From: DATLFP01 sp035540955
GTDB taxonomy: Bacteria > Actinomycetota > Acidimicrobiia > Acidimicrobiales > CADCSY01
Length of the DNA stretch: 64,000 nucleotides
NCBI GenBank assembly: GCA_035540955.1
Contig: DATLFP010000030.1
Span: 50,256 to 114,255, forward strand
Direction of reading: 5' to 3'
The notes below the pieces were generated by a model. The model was not told the origin of the DNA. It did not search any database and saw nothing but the letters and a program-made list of their open reading frames with translations. A program made the position numbers and the translations under genes. Of the stretch, positions 34,922 through 43,747 are shown piece by piece. Position 1 is the first letter of the stretch; every line of letters begins with the position of its first letter.

Positions 34922-36130
34922 TCACCGGCTGCCCGCCACCGCCCCCTCGAGGCGGAACAGCCGAGCGGCGTTGCCCCCGAGGATCTTGGCGCGCGACTCG
35001 TCGGTCAGGTGGCTCATCTGGCGCTCGACGGCGGCGGCGGAGTGGGGCCAGCTGCCCTCGTGGTGCGGGTAGTCGTTGGCCCAGAGGAAGTTGTCGACGA
35101 GGTCGAGCTCCTCGGCGAGCGCGAGTCCGGTGCGGTCCTCCTGGAACGAGCTGAAGCCGGCGCGGCGGTAGTGCTCCGACGGCAGCATCGACAGCTTCGG
35201 GAACGCCCACATGTGGTGCTTGCGGTAGGCCTCGTCCATGGCGTCGAGCGCCCACGGCACCCAGCCGATGCCGGCCTCGATGGTGGCGAATCGCAGCGTC
35301 GGGAACCGCTCGAGCACGCCCGACGCGCACAGGTTGGCGACCGGCTCCATGGTGGGGGAAAGCGAGTGGCTGACGTAGTTGACCACCGCGCCGCCGTCGC
35401 CGCGGGCGGCGCGCGGGTCGCGGCCGGTGGAGACGTGGAACGTGATCGGCAGGTCGACATCGCAGATCGCCGCCCACAGCCAGTCGTACTTCGGCAGGTT
35501 GTAGTTGGGCTGCTCGGCGTCGTGGCCGCCCCAGTACGGCTTGCACGGCAGGGTCAGGCCCCGGAAGCCGCGGTCGGCGGCCCAGCGGATCTCGGCGAGG
35601 GTCCCCTCGCGATCGCCGGGGCTGATTGCGGCCATCGGCAGGATGCGGGGCGCATGTGCGGCATACGCCTCGTGCGCCCACCGGTTCCACGCCCGGCACA
35701 TCGCCATGGCGAAGACCGGGTCGGGCGTCGCCCAGACCAGCAGGCCCTTGTTGGGGAAGACGATCTCGACGTCCACGCCATCCAGGTCGTGGTCGCGCAG
35801 GCGCTGCTCGGGATCGGCGCCCGCCTTGCTGCGGCGTACGTCCTCGGCCTGCATGGTGCTCGCGGCTTGGTTGGTGCGCAGCTTCTGTGGGCGCCAGCCC
35901 TCGGTCACGAGCCACGCCACGCCCTCGGCGTCGACCTCGACATGGGGGACCCGGTCGCGGTAGGTGGCCTCGATGCGCGACTCGAGCCAGTCGACGGGCT
36001 CGTTGGCGTGGCAGTCGGCCGACACCATGAAGTATTTGTCCGGGTCGTCGGGCCGGGCGGTGCGCGGCCAGCCGACCGGGCCGGGGGTCTCCAGGCGCCA
36101 GGCGTTGGCCTCGTCGACGGTCACGGTCAC
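34922..36130 (-). CDS. Amidohydrolase-2 family (ACMSD-like) protein 2
   Basis: A 402-residue member of the same group as the protein at 26494. The first metal site is VSADCHANEPVDW, the internal His is in ITFHVSTG, and the end motif is WANDYPHHEGSWPHS. GTG at 36130 follows a GGAGG ribosome site; the frame continues upstream without one. It lies 121 bases downstream of the DUF35 gene, with a hairpin between them, so it may be made at a lower level from the thiolase promoter. Compared with its relative it has an insert near QAASTMQAEDVRRSKAGAD. Decarboxylation or hydrolysis of a ring-cleavage product is possible; the reaction is unknown. Confidence 0.85.
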   Translation of the reverse strand: MTVTVDEANAWRLETPGPVGWPRTARPDDPDKYFMVSADCHANEPVDWLESRIEATYRDRVPHVEVDAEGVAWLVTEGWRPQKLRTNQAASTMQAEDVRRSKAGADPEQRLRDHDLDGVDVEIVFPNKGLLVWATPDPVFAMAMCRAWNRWAHEAYAAHAPRILPMAAISPGDREGTLAEIRWAADRGFRGLTLPCKPYWGGHDAEQPNYNLPKYDWLWAAICDVDLPITFHVSTGRDPRAARGDGGAVVNYVSHSLSPTMEPVANLCASGVLERFPTLRFATIEAGIGWVPWALDAMDEAYRKHHMWAFPKLSMLPSEHYRRAGFSSFQEDRTGLALAEELDLVDNFLWANDYPHHEGSWPHSAAAVERQMSHLTDESRAKILGGNAARLFRLEGAVAGSR

Positions 36131-36223
36131 CGGTGCACCTCCGATCCTTCGCCCGGCGGGCGGTGACCGATCGGCGGCGCGAGCGCCACCTCGTGACGGC
36201 CTGCGCACGCCGATGATGGGGTC

Positions 36224-36240
36224 CGGGGGCGCAGCCCCCG
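36224..36240. terminator. Stem-loop between DUF35 and amidohydrolase genes
   Basis: CGGGGGC-GCA-GCCCCCG forms a perfect 7-bp GC stem with a 3-base loop, 12 bases past the DUF35 stop on the minus strand. There is no T-run, so it may act as a partial terminator or mRNA-stability element rather than a classical one. Confidence 0.4.
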
Positions 36241-36251
36241 AGAAAGCGCGG

Positions 36252-36689
36252 TCATAGGGTCCTCCTCCACTGCACGAGGGTGTAGGGCGGGTCGCCGTCG
36301 TGGTCCTCGAACACGGCCTCGACCGGCGCGCCGATCACGACGGGGTCGGTGGCGTCGCCGAGCAGGTTGCCGACCATGCGGACGCCGTCGGCGTGGGGCA
36401 GCTCGACCAGCACGACGACGTACGGGCAAGCCTCGGGGAGCGCGGCGTGGACGGGGTGCCACACCCGCTCCCAGCTGTAGATGACGCCGGTCGGCTCGAC
36501 GTCGGCCCAGCCGAGGTCGAAGCTGCGGCAGCGGTGACAGATCCACTCGGGCCCCCACTGGTGACGCCCGCAGCCGCCGCAGCGCTGGACGACGAGCCGG
36601 TGCTCGGCGGCCGCTTCCCAGTACGCCGCGTCGAGGCCGTCGGGCGCGGGTGTGGGCGCGGGCAGGCCGGCGGGCAAGTAGGTGGTCAT
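36252..36689 (-). CDS. DUF35 OB-fold/zinc-ribbon protein, partner of thiolase-like protein 2
   Basis: A 145-residue DUF35 protein with the helix DAAYWEAAAEHRLVVQRC, zinc ribbon CGGCGRHQWGPEWICHRC and OB-fold (TGVIYSWERVWHP, PYVVVLVELPHADGVRM). Its ATG overlaps the stop of thiolase-like gene 2, just as the pair at 30897/31313 is arranged, so the two modules are paralogous in organisation. Expected partner in an acyl-CoA-binding aldolase or thiolase complex. Confidence 0.87.
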   Translation of the reverse strand: MTTYLPAGLPAPTPAPDGLDAAYWEAAAEHRLVVQRCGGCGRHQWGPEWICHRCRSFDLGWADVEPTGVIYSWERVWHPVHAALPEACPYVVVLVELPHADGVRMVGNLLGDATDPVVIGAPVEAVFEDHDGDPPYTLVQWRRTL

Positions 36690-37867
36690 CGCGTCGCCGA
36701 CAGGAGCAGGTTGCTGACGGGGGTGACCATCGGTCCCGACGTCACCAGCGACAGCTCGACGCCGGGCACCTGGCTGGTTGAGGTGCCCCGGACCTGGCGT
36801 ACCGCCTCGATGATCAGCTCGAGGCCGTGCATGTAGCACTCGGCCAGGTTGCCGCCGCTGGTGTTGAGCGGGATCGTGCCGCTCGGCGCGAGCAGGTTCT
36901 CGAAGGTGAGCACGTCGTCGACGTCCTCGGGGGCGCAGAACCCGTGCTCGACGAGGGCCATCACCACCCCACCGGTGAAGTTCTCGTACGACTGCACCAC
37001 GTCGATGTCGCCGGGGCCGACTCCCGCCGTCGCGTAGAGGCGGCGGGCGAGCGGCTTGAAGTTCGACGTGGCGTAGTCGGGGGCGTTGTGCACCGGGAGG
37101 TTCTGGCTCTCGTCGGATCCCTGGGCCGCGGCCCAGATGTGCGCCGGTGGGTGGCGCAGGTCGGCGGCCCGTTCGGCCGAGGTGACGATCACCGCGGCGG
37201 CGCCGTCGTTCTCCATGCAGCAGTCGTAGAGCCGGAACGGCTCCACGATCCAGCGAGCGCCGTCGTAGGCGTCCTCGGTGAGCGGCCGGCCGTGCATCAC
37301 CGCTCGGGGGTTGGCCTGGGCGTGGTGGTAGCTGGCCATCGCCACGGCCCGCTGGGCGGCCATGCCGGCGCCGTGCTGGTGCATGAACCGCTGCACCCGC
37401 ATGGCGAACATCTGGGCCGGTGACAGGAGCCCGTACGGCATCGTGTACGCCATCGGCCCGCTGATGGTGCGCAGCGGCGGCGCTTGGCCGAACCGGCCGA
37501 ACTGGCCCTGTGCGAGCGCCCGGTACACCACGACGTGGTCGGCGTAGCCGGCGGCGACCGCGGCGGCGGCGTTGGCGACCGCGGCCGAGCCGCCCCCGCC
37601 GCCGCCGCCCCACACCATGTTCGAGAACCGCAGCTCGGGCAGGCCGAGCGCCGAGGCGATCTTGCTCGGGTCGTTGCGATCGTTGCTGTAGGACGCGAAC
37701 CCGTCGAGGTCGTCGACAGCCAGCCCGGCGTCCTCGACGGCGGCGAGGATCGCGTCCAGGCACAGCCGGAACTCGGGGTCGGGCGACTGGGCCCGCTTGT
37801 AGTACGTCGTCTCGCCGATGCCGACGATGGCGGTGGTGCCCTTGATCGTCCGGCTGGTCACCGGCAC
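36686..37867 (-). CDS. Thiolase-like lipid-transfer protein (SCP-x/Ltp type) 2
   Basis: A 393-residue thiolase-fold protein related to Ltp2. It has the opening IKGTTAIVGIGETTYYKR, a Gly-rich run (VWGGGGGGGSAAV) at the site where thiolases hold the nucleophile, the tyrosine region SYENFTGGVV and the NTSGGNLAECYMHG loop. Retro-aldol cleavage of a side-chain acyl-CoA is the best-characterised activity of this group with DUF35 partners. GTG at 37867 or 37861 are both possible. The divergent dienelactone hydrolase shares the promoter region and operator site 7. Confidence 0.86.
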   Translation of the reverse strand: MPVTSRTIKGTTAIVGIGETTYYKRAQSPDPEFRLCLDAILAAVEDAGLAVDDLDGFASYSNDRNDPSKIASALGLPELRFSNMVWGGGGGGGSAAVANAAAAVAAGYADHVVVYRALAQGQFGRFGQAPPLRTISGPMAYTMPYGLLSPAQMFAMRVQRFMHQHGAGMAAQRAVAMASYHHAQANPRAVMHGRPLTEDAYDGARWIVEPFRLYDCCMENDGAAAVIVTSAERAADLRHPPAHIWAAAQGSDESQNLPVHNAPDYATSNFKPLARRLYATAGVGPGDIDVVQSYENFTGGVVMALVEHGFCAPEDVDDVLTFENLLAPSGTIPLNTSGGNLAECYMHGLELIIEAVRQVRGTSTSQVPGVELSLVTSGPMVTPVSNLLLSATR

Positions 37868-37879
37868 CCCTGTCGTGGA

Positions 37880-37905
37880 TGCGACACAGGACGTATGTTG
37901 TCACG
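37880..37905. promoter_or_regulatory. Operator site 7 in a divergent promoter region
   Basis: TGCGACA-N12-TGTCACG with the standard spacer, between thiolase-like gene 2 (minus) and the dienelactone hydrolase (plus). A TATGTT -10-like box for the plus gene (37894-37899) lies inside the site. Confidence 0.72.
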
Positions 37906-37935
37906 CGTCGCGGCGTGGATGGGAGGTGCAGGCCG

Positions 37936-38634
37936 GTGGAGGTGGTGAAGGTCGGCCCGCTCGACGTGGCCTACGAGTGCCCCGCTGCCGGTGCTCCGTT
38001 CGCCGGCGTGATCGTGCTCCACGACGCGGTGGGCCTCAGCGACGACGCCCGCAGGATCACGTCGCGCCTCGTCGGCCACGGCTACGCCGCTGCCTGCCCC
38101 GACCTCTACTCCTACGGGCGGCCCAAGGCGGTGTGCGTCGCCCGGACCATGGTGGAGATGGTGCGGGGCGGCGACGGTACCGCTCGCCGGGTCGGGGCCG
38201 TGCGCGAGTGGCTCGCGGCCCGTCCCGAGGTTGCGGGTCGGCCGGTGGGCCTCGTCGGGTTCTGCATGGGCGGCGGGTTCGCGCTGACCGTCGGCGCCCG
38301 GGGCGGCTTCGGCGCCACGGCGCCCAACTACGGCCGGGTCCCGAAGCGGGCCGAGGAGCTGCGGGGCATCTGCCCGGTGGTCGCCAGCTTCGGTGCCGAC
38401 GACCGGATGCTGCGCGCCGATCCCGAGCGCCTGTCGGCCCACCTGGCCGAGCTCGGCGTGGACCACGACATCGAGGTCTATCGCGGAGTCGGCCACAGCT
38501 TCATGAACGACCACCGCGGCGGTATCGCCGGCCGGCTCATCAGGACCTACGACGAGCGGGCGGCCGAGGATGCGTGGCGCCGCATCCTCGCGTTCTTCGA
38601 CCGCCATCTCGGCGGTGCACCACTGGATCGTTGA
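37936..38634 (+). CDS. Dienelactone hydrolase-family protein
   Basis: A 232-residue alpha/beta hydrolase of the dienelactone hydrolase family. The nucleophile is Cys near 110 (GFCMGGG), with Asp in FGADDRML and His in GVGHSFMN completing the triad. It typically opens enol-lactones in ring-cleavage pathways, though many members act on other esters. GTG is chosen for the GGGAGG ribosome site 9 bases upstream. A TATGTT box within operator site 7 would start its transcript about 30 bases upstream. Baeyer-Villiger enzymes in the window make lactones or esters, so a hydrolase of this type fits the pathway (inference). Confidence 0.87.
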   Translation: MEVVKVGPLDVAYECPAAGAPFAGVIVLHDAVGLSDDARRITSRLVGHGYAAACPDLYSYGRPKAVCVARTMVEMVRGGDGTARRVGAVREWLAARPEVAGRPVGLVGFCMGGGFALTVGARGGFGATAPNYGRVPKRAEELRGICPVVASFGADDRMLRADPERLSAHLAELGVDHDIEVYRGVGHSFMNDHRGGIAGRLIRTYDERAAEDAWRRILAFFDRHLGGAPLDR

Positions 38635-38679
38635 CACGCGGCCCGCCCGTCGGCGCCGCCAACCGGAAGGCATCTGCAC

Positions 38680-40380
38680 ATGACCGAGCTCGACGTCGTC
38701 GTCAAGGGTGGCATGGTCTTCGATGGCACCGGGGTGCCCCGGTACCGCGCCGATGTGGGCATCCGCGACGGGGTGATCGCCGAGATGGGCTCGGTCCGCG
38801 CCAGCGACGCCCGGCGGGTGGTCGACGCGTCCGGGCTCCACGTCGCTCCCGGATTCGTCGACCTGCACACGCACTACGACGCCCAGGTGTTCTGGGACCC
38901 GTACTGCACGCTGTCGGGCTGGCACGGCGTCACGTCCGCCGTCATCGGCAACTGCGGGTTCGGGTTCGCGCCGGTGCGGCCCGAGGAGCGGGAGCGGGCG
39001 ATGCTCACGATGACCCGGGTCGAGGCCATCCCGCTGGCGTCGATGCAGCAGGGCATGCCGTGGGACTGGGTGACCTTCCCCGAGTTCCTCGACAGCCTCG
39101 AGCGCACACCCAAGGCGATCAACCTGCTGCCGTACGTGCCGCTGGCCCCGCTGCTGAACTGGGTCCTCGGTCTCGACGACGCCAAGGCGGGGCGGCGGCC
39201 GACGGCGGCCGAGCACGACGAGCTGTGCCGGCTGCTCGACGAGGCGATGGAGGCCGGCGGCTGCGGCTGGTCGGCCCAGCGCCTGCCACCGACGGGGCCG
39301 GCGTGCGTGCAGCGCGACTTCGACGGCACCGCGATGTCCACCGACGTCATGCACGATGAGACGTGCATGGCGCTGACGGAGGTCCTGGCGCGCCGCAACG
39401 AGGGCTTCATCCAGATCACGCTGGCGACCGGCGACTTCGCCCACGACATGGGCCACATCGAGGAGCTGGCCCGGCTCGGGGGCCGGCCGGTGCTCTACAA
39501 CGTGGTCCAGGCCTTCGACCACCTGCCCGAGGCGCACCGCAAGCAGATCGAGTGGCTCGAGCGGTGCCGGCGGCAGGGCCTGCGCGTCTACGGCCAAGGC
39601 GTGACCACCGGCGCCGGTTTCACGTTCACCTTCGAGGAGTGGAACCTCTTCGACGACGCCGAGGCGTGGTGCGAGGCCACCACGGGCACCCTCGCCGAGC
39701 GACTCGACAAGCTCGCCGACCCCGCTCGCCGCGAGGCCCTCAAGGCCCGCCTGCCGTTCGCGGCGACGGCGCCGCTCGATTCGGCGGTCGTGGTGGGACC
39801 CCGCTCGCCGGCGACCGAGCGCTACCGCGACCGCACCGTGGGCGAGATCGCTGCCGAAGAAGGACGGCACTTCGTCGACGTCATGCTCGACATCGCCGTC
39901 AACGACGACCTGCGCACCGGCTTCTACCTCAACCCGCCCAACAGCGGTGGCGGCGAGTCGCTCCGGGAGCTCATCGACTACCCGTGGCTCATCCCCGGGG
40001 TGTCCGACGGCGGCGCCCACACCAAGTTCTTCACCGGCGGCCGCTACGGCACCGAGTTCCTGAGCGAGCTGGTGCGCGAGCACGAGATGTGCGAGCTCGA
40101 GCACGCCCACTGGCGCCTCAGCGCCCTCCCGGCGTCGTGCGCCGGGTTCCAGGGCCGTGGCACGCTGCGGGTCGGCGCCCCCGCCGACGTGCTCGTCTAC
40201 GACTACGAGAACCTGGCCAGCCAGCCGGTCGAGGTCGTGCACGACCTGCCCGGTGACGAGTGGCGCCGCGTGCAGCGGGCCACCGGCTACCGGGCCATCC
40301 TCGTCAACGGCGTCGTCACGGTCGAGGACGACAAGGAGACCGGCGAGCACCCCGGGCGCCTGCTGCGCCACGGCGCCTGA
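38680..40380 (+). CDS. Amidohydrolase, N-acyl-D-amino-acid deacylase-like, 2
   Basis: A 566-residue relative of the protein at 24761: VVKGGMVFDGTGVP at the start, zinc site VDLHTHYDAQVFW, IGNCGFGFAPVRPEE and the late SDGGAHTKFF. The two share organisation but diverge outside the motifs, so they probably have different substrates. ATG follows GGAAGG by 8 bases, and the gene sits 45 bases after the dienelactone hydrolase, likely in one transcript. The natural substrate cannot be deduced. Confidence 0.86.
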   Translation: MTELDVVVKGGMVFDGTGVPRYRADVGIRDGVIAEMGSVRASDARRVVDASGLHVAPGFVDLHTHYDAQVFWDPYCTLSGWHGVTSAVIGNCGFGFAPVRPEERERAMLTMTRVEAIPLASMQQGMPWDWVTFPEFLDSLERTPKAINLLPYVPLAPLLNWVLGLDDAKAGRRPTAAEHDELCRLLDEAMEAGGCGWSAQRLPPTGPACVQRDFDGTAMSTDVMHDETCMALTEVLARRNEGFIQITLATGDFAHDMGHIEELARLGGRPVLYNVVQAFDHLPEAHRKQIEWLERCRRQGLRVYGQGVTTGAGFTFTFEEWNLFDDAEAWCEATTGTLAERLDKLADPARREALKARLPFAATAPLDSAVVVGPRSPATERYRDRTVGEIAAEEGRHFVDVMLDIAVNDDLRTGFYLNPPNSGGGESLRELIDYPWLIPGVSDGGAHTKFFTGGRYGTEFLSELVREHEMCELEHAHWRLSALPASCAGFQGRGTLRVGAPADVLVYDYENLASQPVEVVHDLPGDEWRRVQRATGYRAILVNGVVTVEDDKETGEHPGRLLRHGA

Positions 40381-40563
40381 GCGAGATCGACAAGCAGGGA
40401 GCGGACCGCGTGGGGGTCCGCGCAGCGCCGTCCCGTGCCAGGCGCCGGTCGACACGCCCGACGACCACCCCGATCACCTCTGCGCATCTTCACCGGGTCG
40501 CGCTGGGACACGGGGTTCCCCGGCGATTGCTCCCTGTGCGGTGGCGTGGTTGTGTGGGGACCG

Positions 40564-41358
40564 ATGCGGCTCGACGGCAAGGTGGCGATCATCACCGGGG
40601 CGGGGTCGGGCATCGGGCGGGCGAGCGCGCTGCTGTTCGCGCAGGAGGGTGCCCGCGTGGTGGTGGCGGACGTGAGCGAGCGCAAGGCCACGGCCGCGGT
40701 CCAGGAGATCCTCTCCGCGGGCGGGAACGCCGTCGCCGTCACCGTCGACGTGCGCACGAGCGACGGGTGCGCGGCCATGGTCGGCGCCGCCGTCGACACG
40801 TGGGGCCGGCTCGACGTGCTGTTCAACAACGCGGGGACGACCCGCGTTGGCCGGGCCCCCGACCTGTCGGAAGAGGACTGGGACGTGGTGCTCGACACCA
40901 ACCTCAAGGCGGTCTGGCTCGGGTGCAAGCACGCCATCCCCGAGATGCGCAAGGCCGGCGGCGGCGCCATCGTCAACACCGCGTCGGTGGAGGGCATCGT
41001 CGGCGACCGGGCCAGCGTCGCGTACTGCGCGTCGAAGGCCGGGGTGGTCAACCTCACCCGGTGCCTGGCCGTCGACCACGCCCGGGAGAACATCAGGGCA
41101 AACTGCGTGTGCCCGGGCGTGATCGGGACGCCACCGGTGCTGCACTGGCTGGTGCCCGACGACGCCCAGCGCGAGCGACTGGGAGCGCTGCACCCCCTCG
41201 GACGGCTCGGACGCCCGGAGGAGGTGGCGGCCCTCGCGCTGTTCCTCGCCTCCGACGACGCCTCGTTCATCACCGGCGCCGCCGTGCCCGTCGACGGCGG
41301 GCTCATCGCCGAGTCGGGCATCGCCAAGCCGTTCCCGCCCCGGCTGCCCGCGCCCTGA
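40564..41358 (+). CDS. Short-chain dehydrogenase/reductase
   Basis: A 264-residue classical SDR. It has the cofactor motif TGAGSGIG, NNAG, the catalytic Ser in NTASVEGIVG and the YxxxK of AYCASKAG, and an end of ITGAAVPVDGGL. An acidic residue after the second strand (VVADVSE) indicates NAD preference. ATG is chosen at the conserved MRLDGKVAIITG opening, with GGGGACC upstream. The 183 bases before it hold nothing I recognise. It begins a run with the two acyl-CoA dehydrogenase genes, and likely oxidises a hydroxyacyl-CoA or alcohol. Confidence 0.9.
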   Translation: MRLDGKVAIITGAGSGIGRASALLFAQEGARVVVADVSERKATAAVQEILSAGGNAVAVTVDVRTSDGCAAMVGAAVDTWGRLDVLFNNAGTTRVGRAPDLSEEDWDVVLDTNLKAVWLGCKHAIPEMRKAGGGAIVNTASVEGIVGDRASVAYCASKAGVVNLTRCLAVDHARENIRANCVCPGVIGTPPVLHWLVPDDAQRERLGALHPLGRLGRPEEVAALALFLASDDASFITGAAVPVDGGLIAESGIAKPFPPRLPAP

Positions 41359-41362
41359 GCCG

Positions 41363-42430
41363 ATGGCCATCGACACCAACCTGGCCGAGGAGGTCGCCGA
41401 GCTCGAGGTCCACGCCCGGGCGGCGGCGCGTGACGTGCTGGCGTCGGGCGCCGAGGGCGCCGAGCGGGCCCACGCGTGGAGCGAGCCGATGGCGCGCGCG
41501 TTCGCCGAGCTCGGCACCCGCGGCCTGTGGGTGCCGGCCGACTGCGGCGGCGACGACGATCTGGTGGCCGCGGTGGTCGCGGTCGAGGCCTTCGCCACCG
41601 GCGACGCCGGTGGGCTCCTAGGCGCCGACCGGCCGGGACCGGCGGCGGGAGTGCTGCGGGTGCTGCCCGACCGGGGACGGGCGCGGGCGCTGGCCGAGGC
41701 CGCGCTCGACGGCGGCACGATGCTGGCGACGGCGTTGATCGACGCTGTCGACGATGTGGCCGCCGGCTTCCGGGTCCCCTGGGCGCCGGGCGTCGAGGTG
41801 CCGCACGCGCTGGTCGTCGCCGCTACCGACGGCGTGGCCGTGGTCGACGGCGGCGGTCTGGCCGCTGAGCCGGCGTCGGCGTCGGCGTTGTGGGCTTCGG
41901 GCGGGGTCGCCCTCCAAGTGGTCGACGGTGACGCCATCGCCCGCCACCCCCTCGACGCCGACGACGCGCTGGTGGCGCGCGCCGTGCCGCGGCTGTGGGC
42001 CGGCGCCGTCCTGTGCGGGGTCGGTCAGGCCGCGGTGGACTACGCCGTCGCATACGGACGGGAGCGGATCGTGTTCGGCCTCCCGGTCCTCGGCCACCAG
42101 GCCAACGCGTTCGACGTCGCCTGGGCCACGGCCACCCTCGAGGCGGCGCGCACCGGGTTGCGGGCGGCCGCCTGCCACCTGGCCGCGGGACGGGCAGCCG
42201 ACGGCGGCTGGCTCGCCACCCTCGCTTGGTTGGAGGCGCGGGATGCGGGGCTTCGGGCCACGGACCTCGGGGTCCAGATGCTCGGCGGCCACGGCTACAT
42301 CCACGATCACCCCGCCCAGCGCTGGTACCGGGAGGCCCGGATGCTCGTCCTCCTCTTCGGGGGTGCCGACGCCGCGCTCGACGACCTCGCCGACCGGGCG
42401 CTCGACGCCCCCGACCCGCTGGTCGCCTGA
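41363..42430 (+). CDS. Acyl-CoA dehydrogenase-like subunit lacking a catalytic base
   Basis: A 355-residue acyl-CoA dehydrogenase-fold protein, shorter than usual. The C-terminal half is recognisable (GVGQAAVDYAVAYGRERIVFGLPVLG, QMLGGHGYIHDHPAQRWYREAR), but the stretch that usually carries the catalytic Glu reads MLVLLFGGADAALDD, and the N-terminal domain is reduced. It fits the non-catalytic partner of a heteromeric dehydrogenase, such as the alpha2beta2 FadE pairs of cholesterol side-chain breakdown. The full-size dehydrogenase 10 bases downstream is the obvious partner. It starts 4 bases after the SDR stop. Confidence 0.82.
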   Translation: MAIDTNLAEEVAELEVHARAAARDVLASGAEGAERAHAWSEPMARAFAELGTRGLWVPADCGGDDDLVAAVVAVEAFATGDAGGLLGADRPGPAAGVLRVLPDRGRARALAEAALDGGTMLATALIDAVDDVAAGFRVPWAPGVEVPHALVVAATDGVAVVDGGGLAAEPASASALWASGGVALQVVDGDAIARHPLDADDALVARAVPRLWAGAVLCGVGQAAVDYAVAYGRERIVFGLPVLGHQANAFDVAWATATLEAARTGLRAAACHLAAGRAADGGWLATLAWLEARDAGLRATDLGVQMLGGHGYIHDHPAQRWYREARMLVLLFGGADAALDDLADRALDAPDPLVA

Positions 42431-42440
42431 GGAGGACGCC

Positions 42441-43661
42441 GTGGAGCTCGAGCTCGACAGGTCGACCCGGGAGGCGATCGAGACCATCCGTGGCCTCGGG
42501 CGCGAGCACCTGCGGCCGCTCGGCATGGAAGCCGACCGGTTGGAGCGGCCGATCCCGCCCGATCACGAGTTCTTCCAGATGCTGGTGCGGGCCGGCTACA
42601 TGGAGCGCGGGCCCCGCAGCCTCGACGCCGCCGGTGGGCTGGACGACGCCGCCGCCGGCGACGGGCGCCGCACCGGCCGTGCGGTGCGCAACGTGCTCGT
42701 GTCCGAGGAGGGCGCGTACTGGGACCGCGGCGCGCTTGTCACGCTTCCCGGCCCGGGCCTCGGCGGGCCGCCGGTGGCCAGCATGGGCACGCCCGAGCAG
42801 AAGGCCCGCTTCCTCGGCATGTTCGCCACCCGGGAACGGCCGCTGTGGGCGGCGTTCGCGATGACCGAGCCGGGCGCCGGGAGCGACGTCGCTCGCATCC
42901 AGACCCGCGCCCGGGAGGACGGCGACGAGTGGGTGCTCACCGGCCAGAAGATGTTCTCGTCCAACTCGGCGCGGGCGGCGTGGGTCGTCGTGTGGGCGAC
43001 GGTCGACCCCGACGCCGGGCGCAACGGCCACCGGGCGTTCGTCGTGGAGCGGGGGACACCGGGCTTCGAGGTGCTGCGGGTCGAGCACAAGATGGGCGTC
43101 CGCGCCTACGAGACGGCCAGCTTCGCCCTCGACGACTGCCGGGTGCCGGCGGCCAACCTGCTCGGCGGCGAGGCGTACTACGCGGGCCGGGCCAACCGCG
43201 GCTTCGGCGGCGCGATGGCGACGTTCAACGCCACCCGCCCCGTCGTCGCCGTCCACGCGGTGGGGATCGCCCGAGCCGCGCATGACCACGCCCGCGACTT
43301 CGTGCGCGACGAGGTCCCGTCACACGCCGCCCGCCGCCGACGCCGGGCGCTCGAGCGGCTGGCCGACATCCGGCGGGGGATCGAGATCGGCCGCCTGCTT
43401 TGCGTGCACGCGGCCGCCCTGGTCGACGCCGGGACCCCCAACGGCCGGGAGGCGGCGACGGCCAAGATGTACGCCCCGCCGATCGCGAGGCGGGCGATCG
43501 AGACGGCCGCCGACATCCTCGGCGAGGTCGGCGTGCTGCGCGACCGCTACCTCGAGAAGCTCGTGCGCGACGTGAAGATGCTCGACATCGGCGAGGGAAC
43601 CCAGCAGGTGCAGCGCCGGATCGTGGCCCGCCACGTCATCGGCTCCGACATCGTGCGCTGA
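42441..43661 (+). CDS. Acyl-CoA dehydrogenase, partner of the short subunit
   Basis: A 406-residue acyl-CoA dehydrogenase with FAMTEPGAGSDVARIQTRA, LTGQKMFSSNSARAAW and the C-terminal DIGEGTQQVQRRIVARHVIG. GTG follows GGAGGA with 5 bases between. The fold is complete, so it probably supplies flavin and active site to a heteromer with the protein encoded immediately upstream. An Arg-rich stretch (SHAARRRRRALERLADIRRG) breaks the usual helix pattern. It ends 86 bases before the convergent toxin gene, and no clear terminator lies between. Confidence 0.88.
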   Translation: MELELDRSTREAIETIRGLGREHLRPLGMEADRLERPIPPDHEFFQMLVRAGYMERGPRSLDAAGGLDDAAAGDGRRTGRAVRNVLVSEEGAYWDRGALVTLPGPGLGGPPVASMGTPEQKARFLGMFATRERPLWAAFAMTEPGAGSDVARIQTRAREDGDEWVLTGQKMFSSNSARAAWVVVWATVDPDAGRNGHRAFVVERGTPGFEVLRVEHKMGVRAYETASFALDDCRVPAANLLGGEAYYAGRANRGFGGAMATFNATRPVVAVHAVGIARAAHDHARDFVRDEVPSHAARRRRRALERLADIRRGIEIGRLLCVHAAALVDAGTPNGREAATAKMYAPPIARRAIETAADILGEVGVLRDRYLEKLVRDVKMLDIGEGTQQVQRRIVARHVIGSDIVR

Positions 43662-43747
43662 TCTGACCGGAGTGCGTCGGGGGTTCGGCGGCCGGCTGCG
43701 GCGTTCCGCACCGAGTCGTTCTCCATGACTCGTTCGTCACCCGGCGT

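Noticed and set aside
36690..37870. Upstream extension of the second DUF35 frame
   Set aside because: It overlaps thiolase-like gene 2 in another frame; the DUF35 start helix begins at 36689.
43662..43747. Terminator between the convergent acyl-CoA dehydrogenase and toxin genes
   Set aside because: Only a weak GAGTC/GACTC stem with a 9-base loop is present and there is no T-run.
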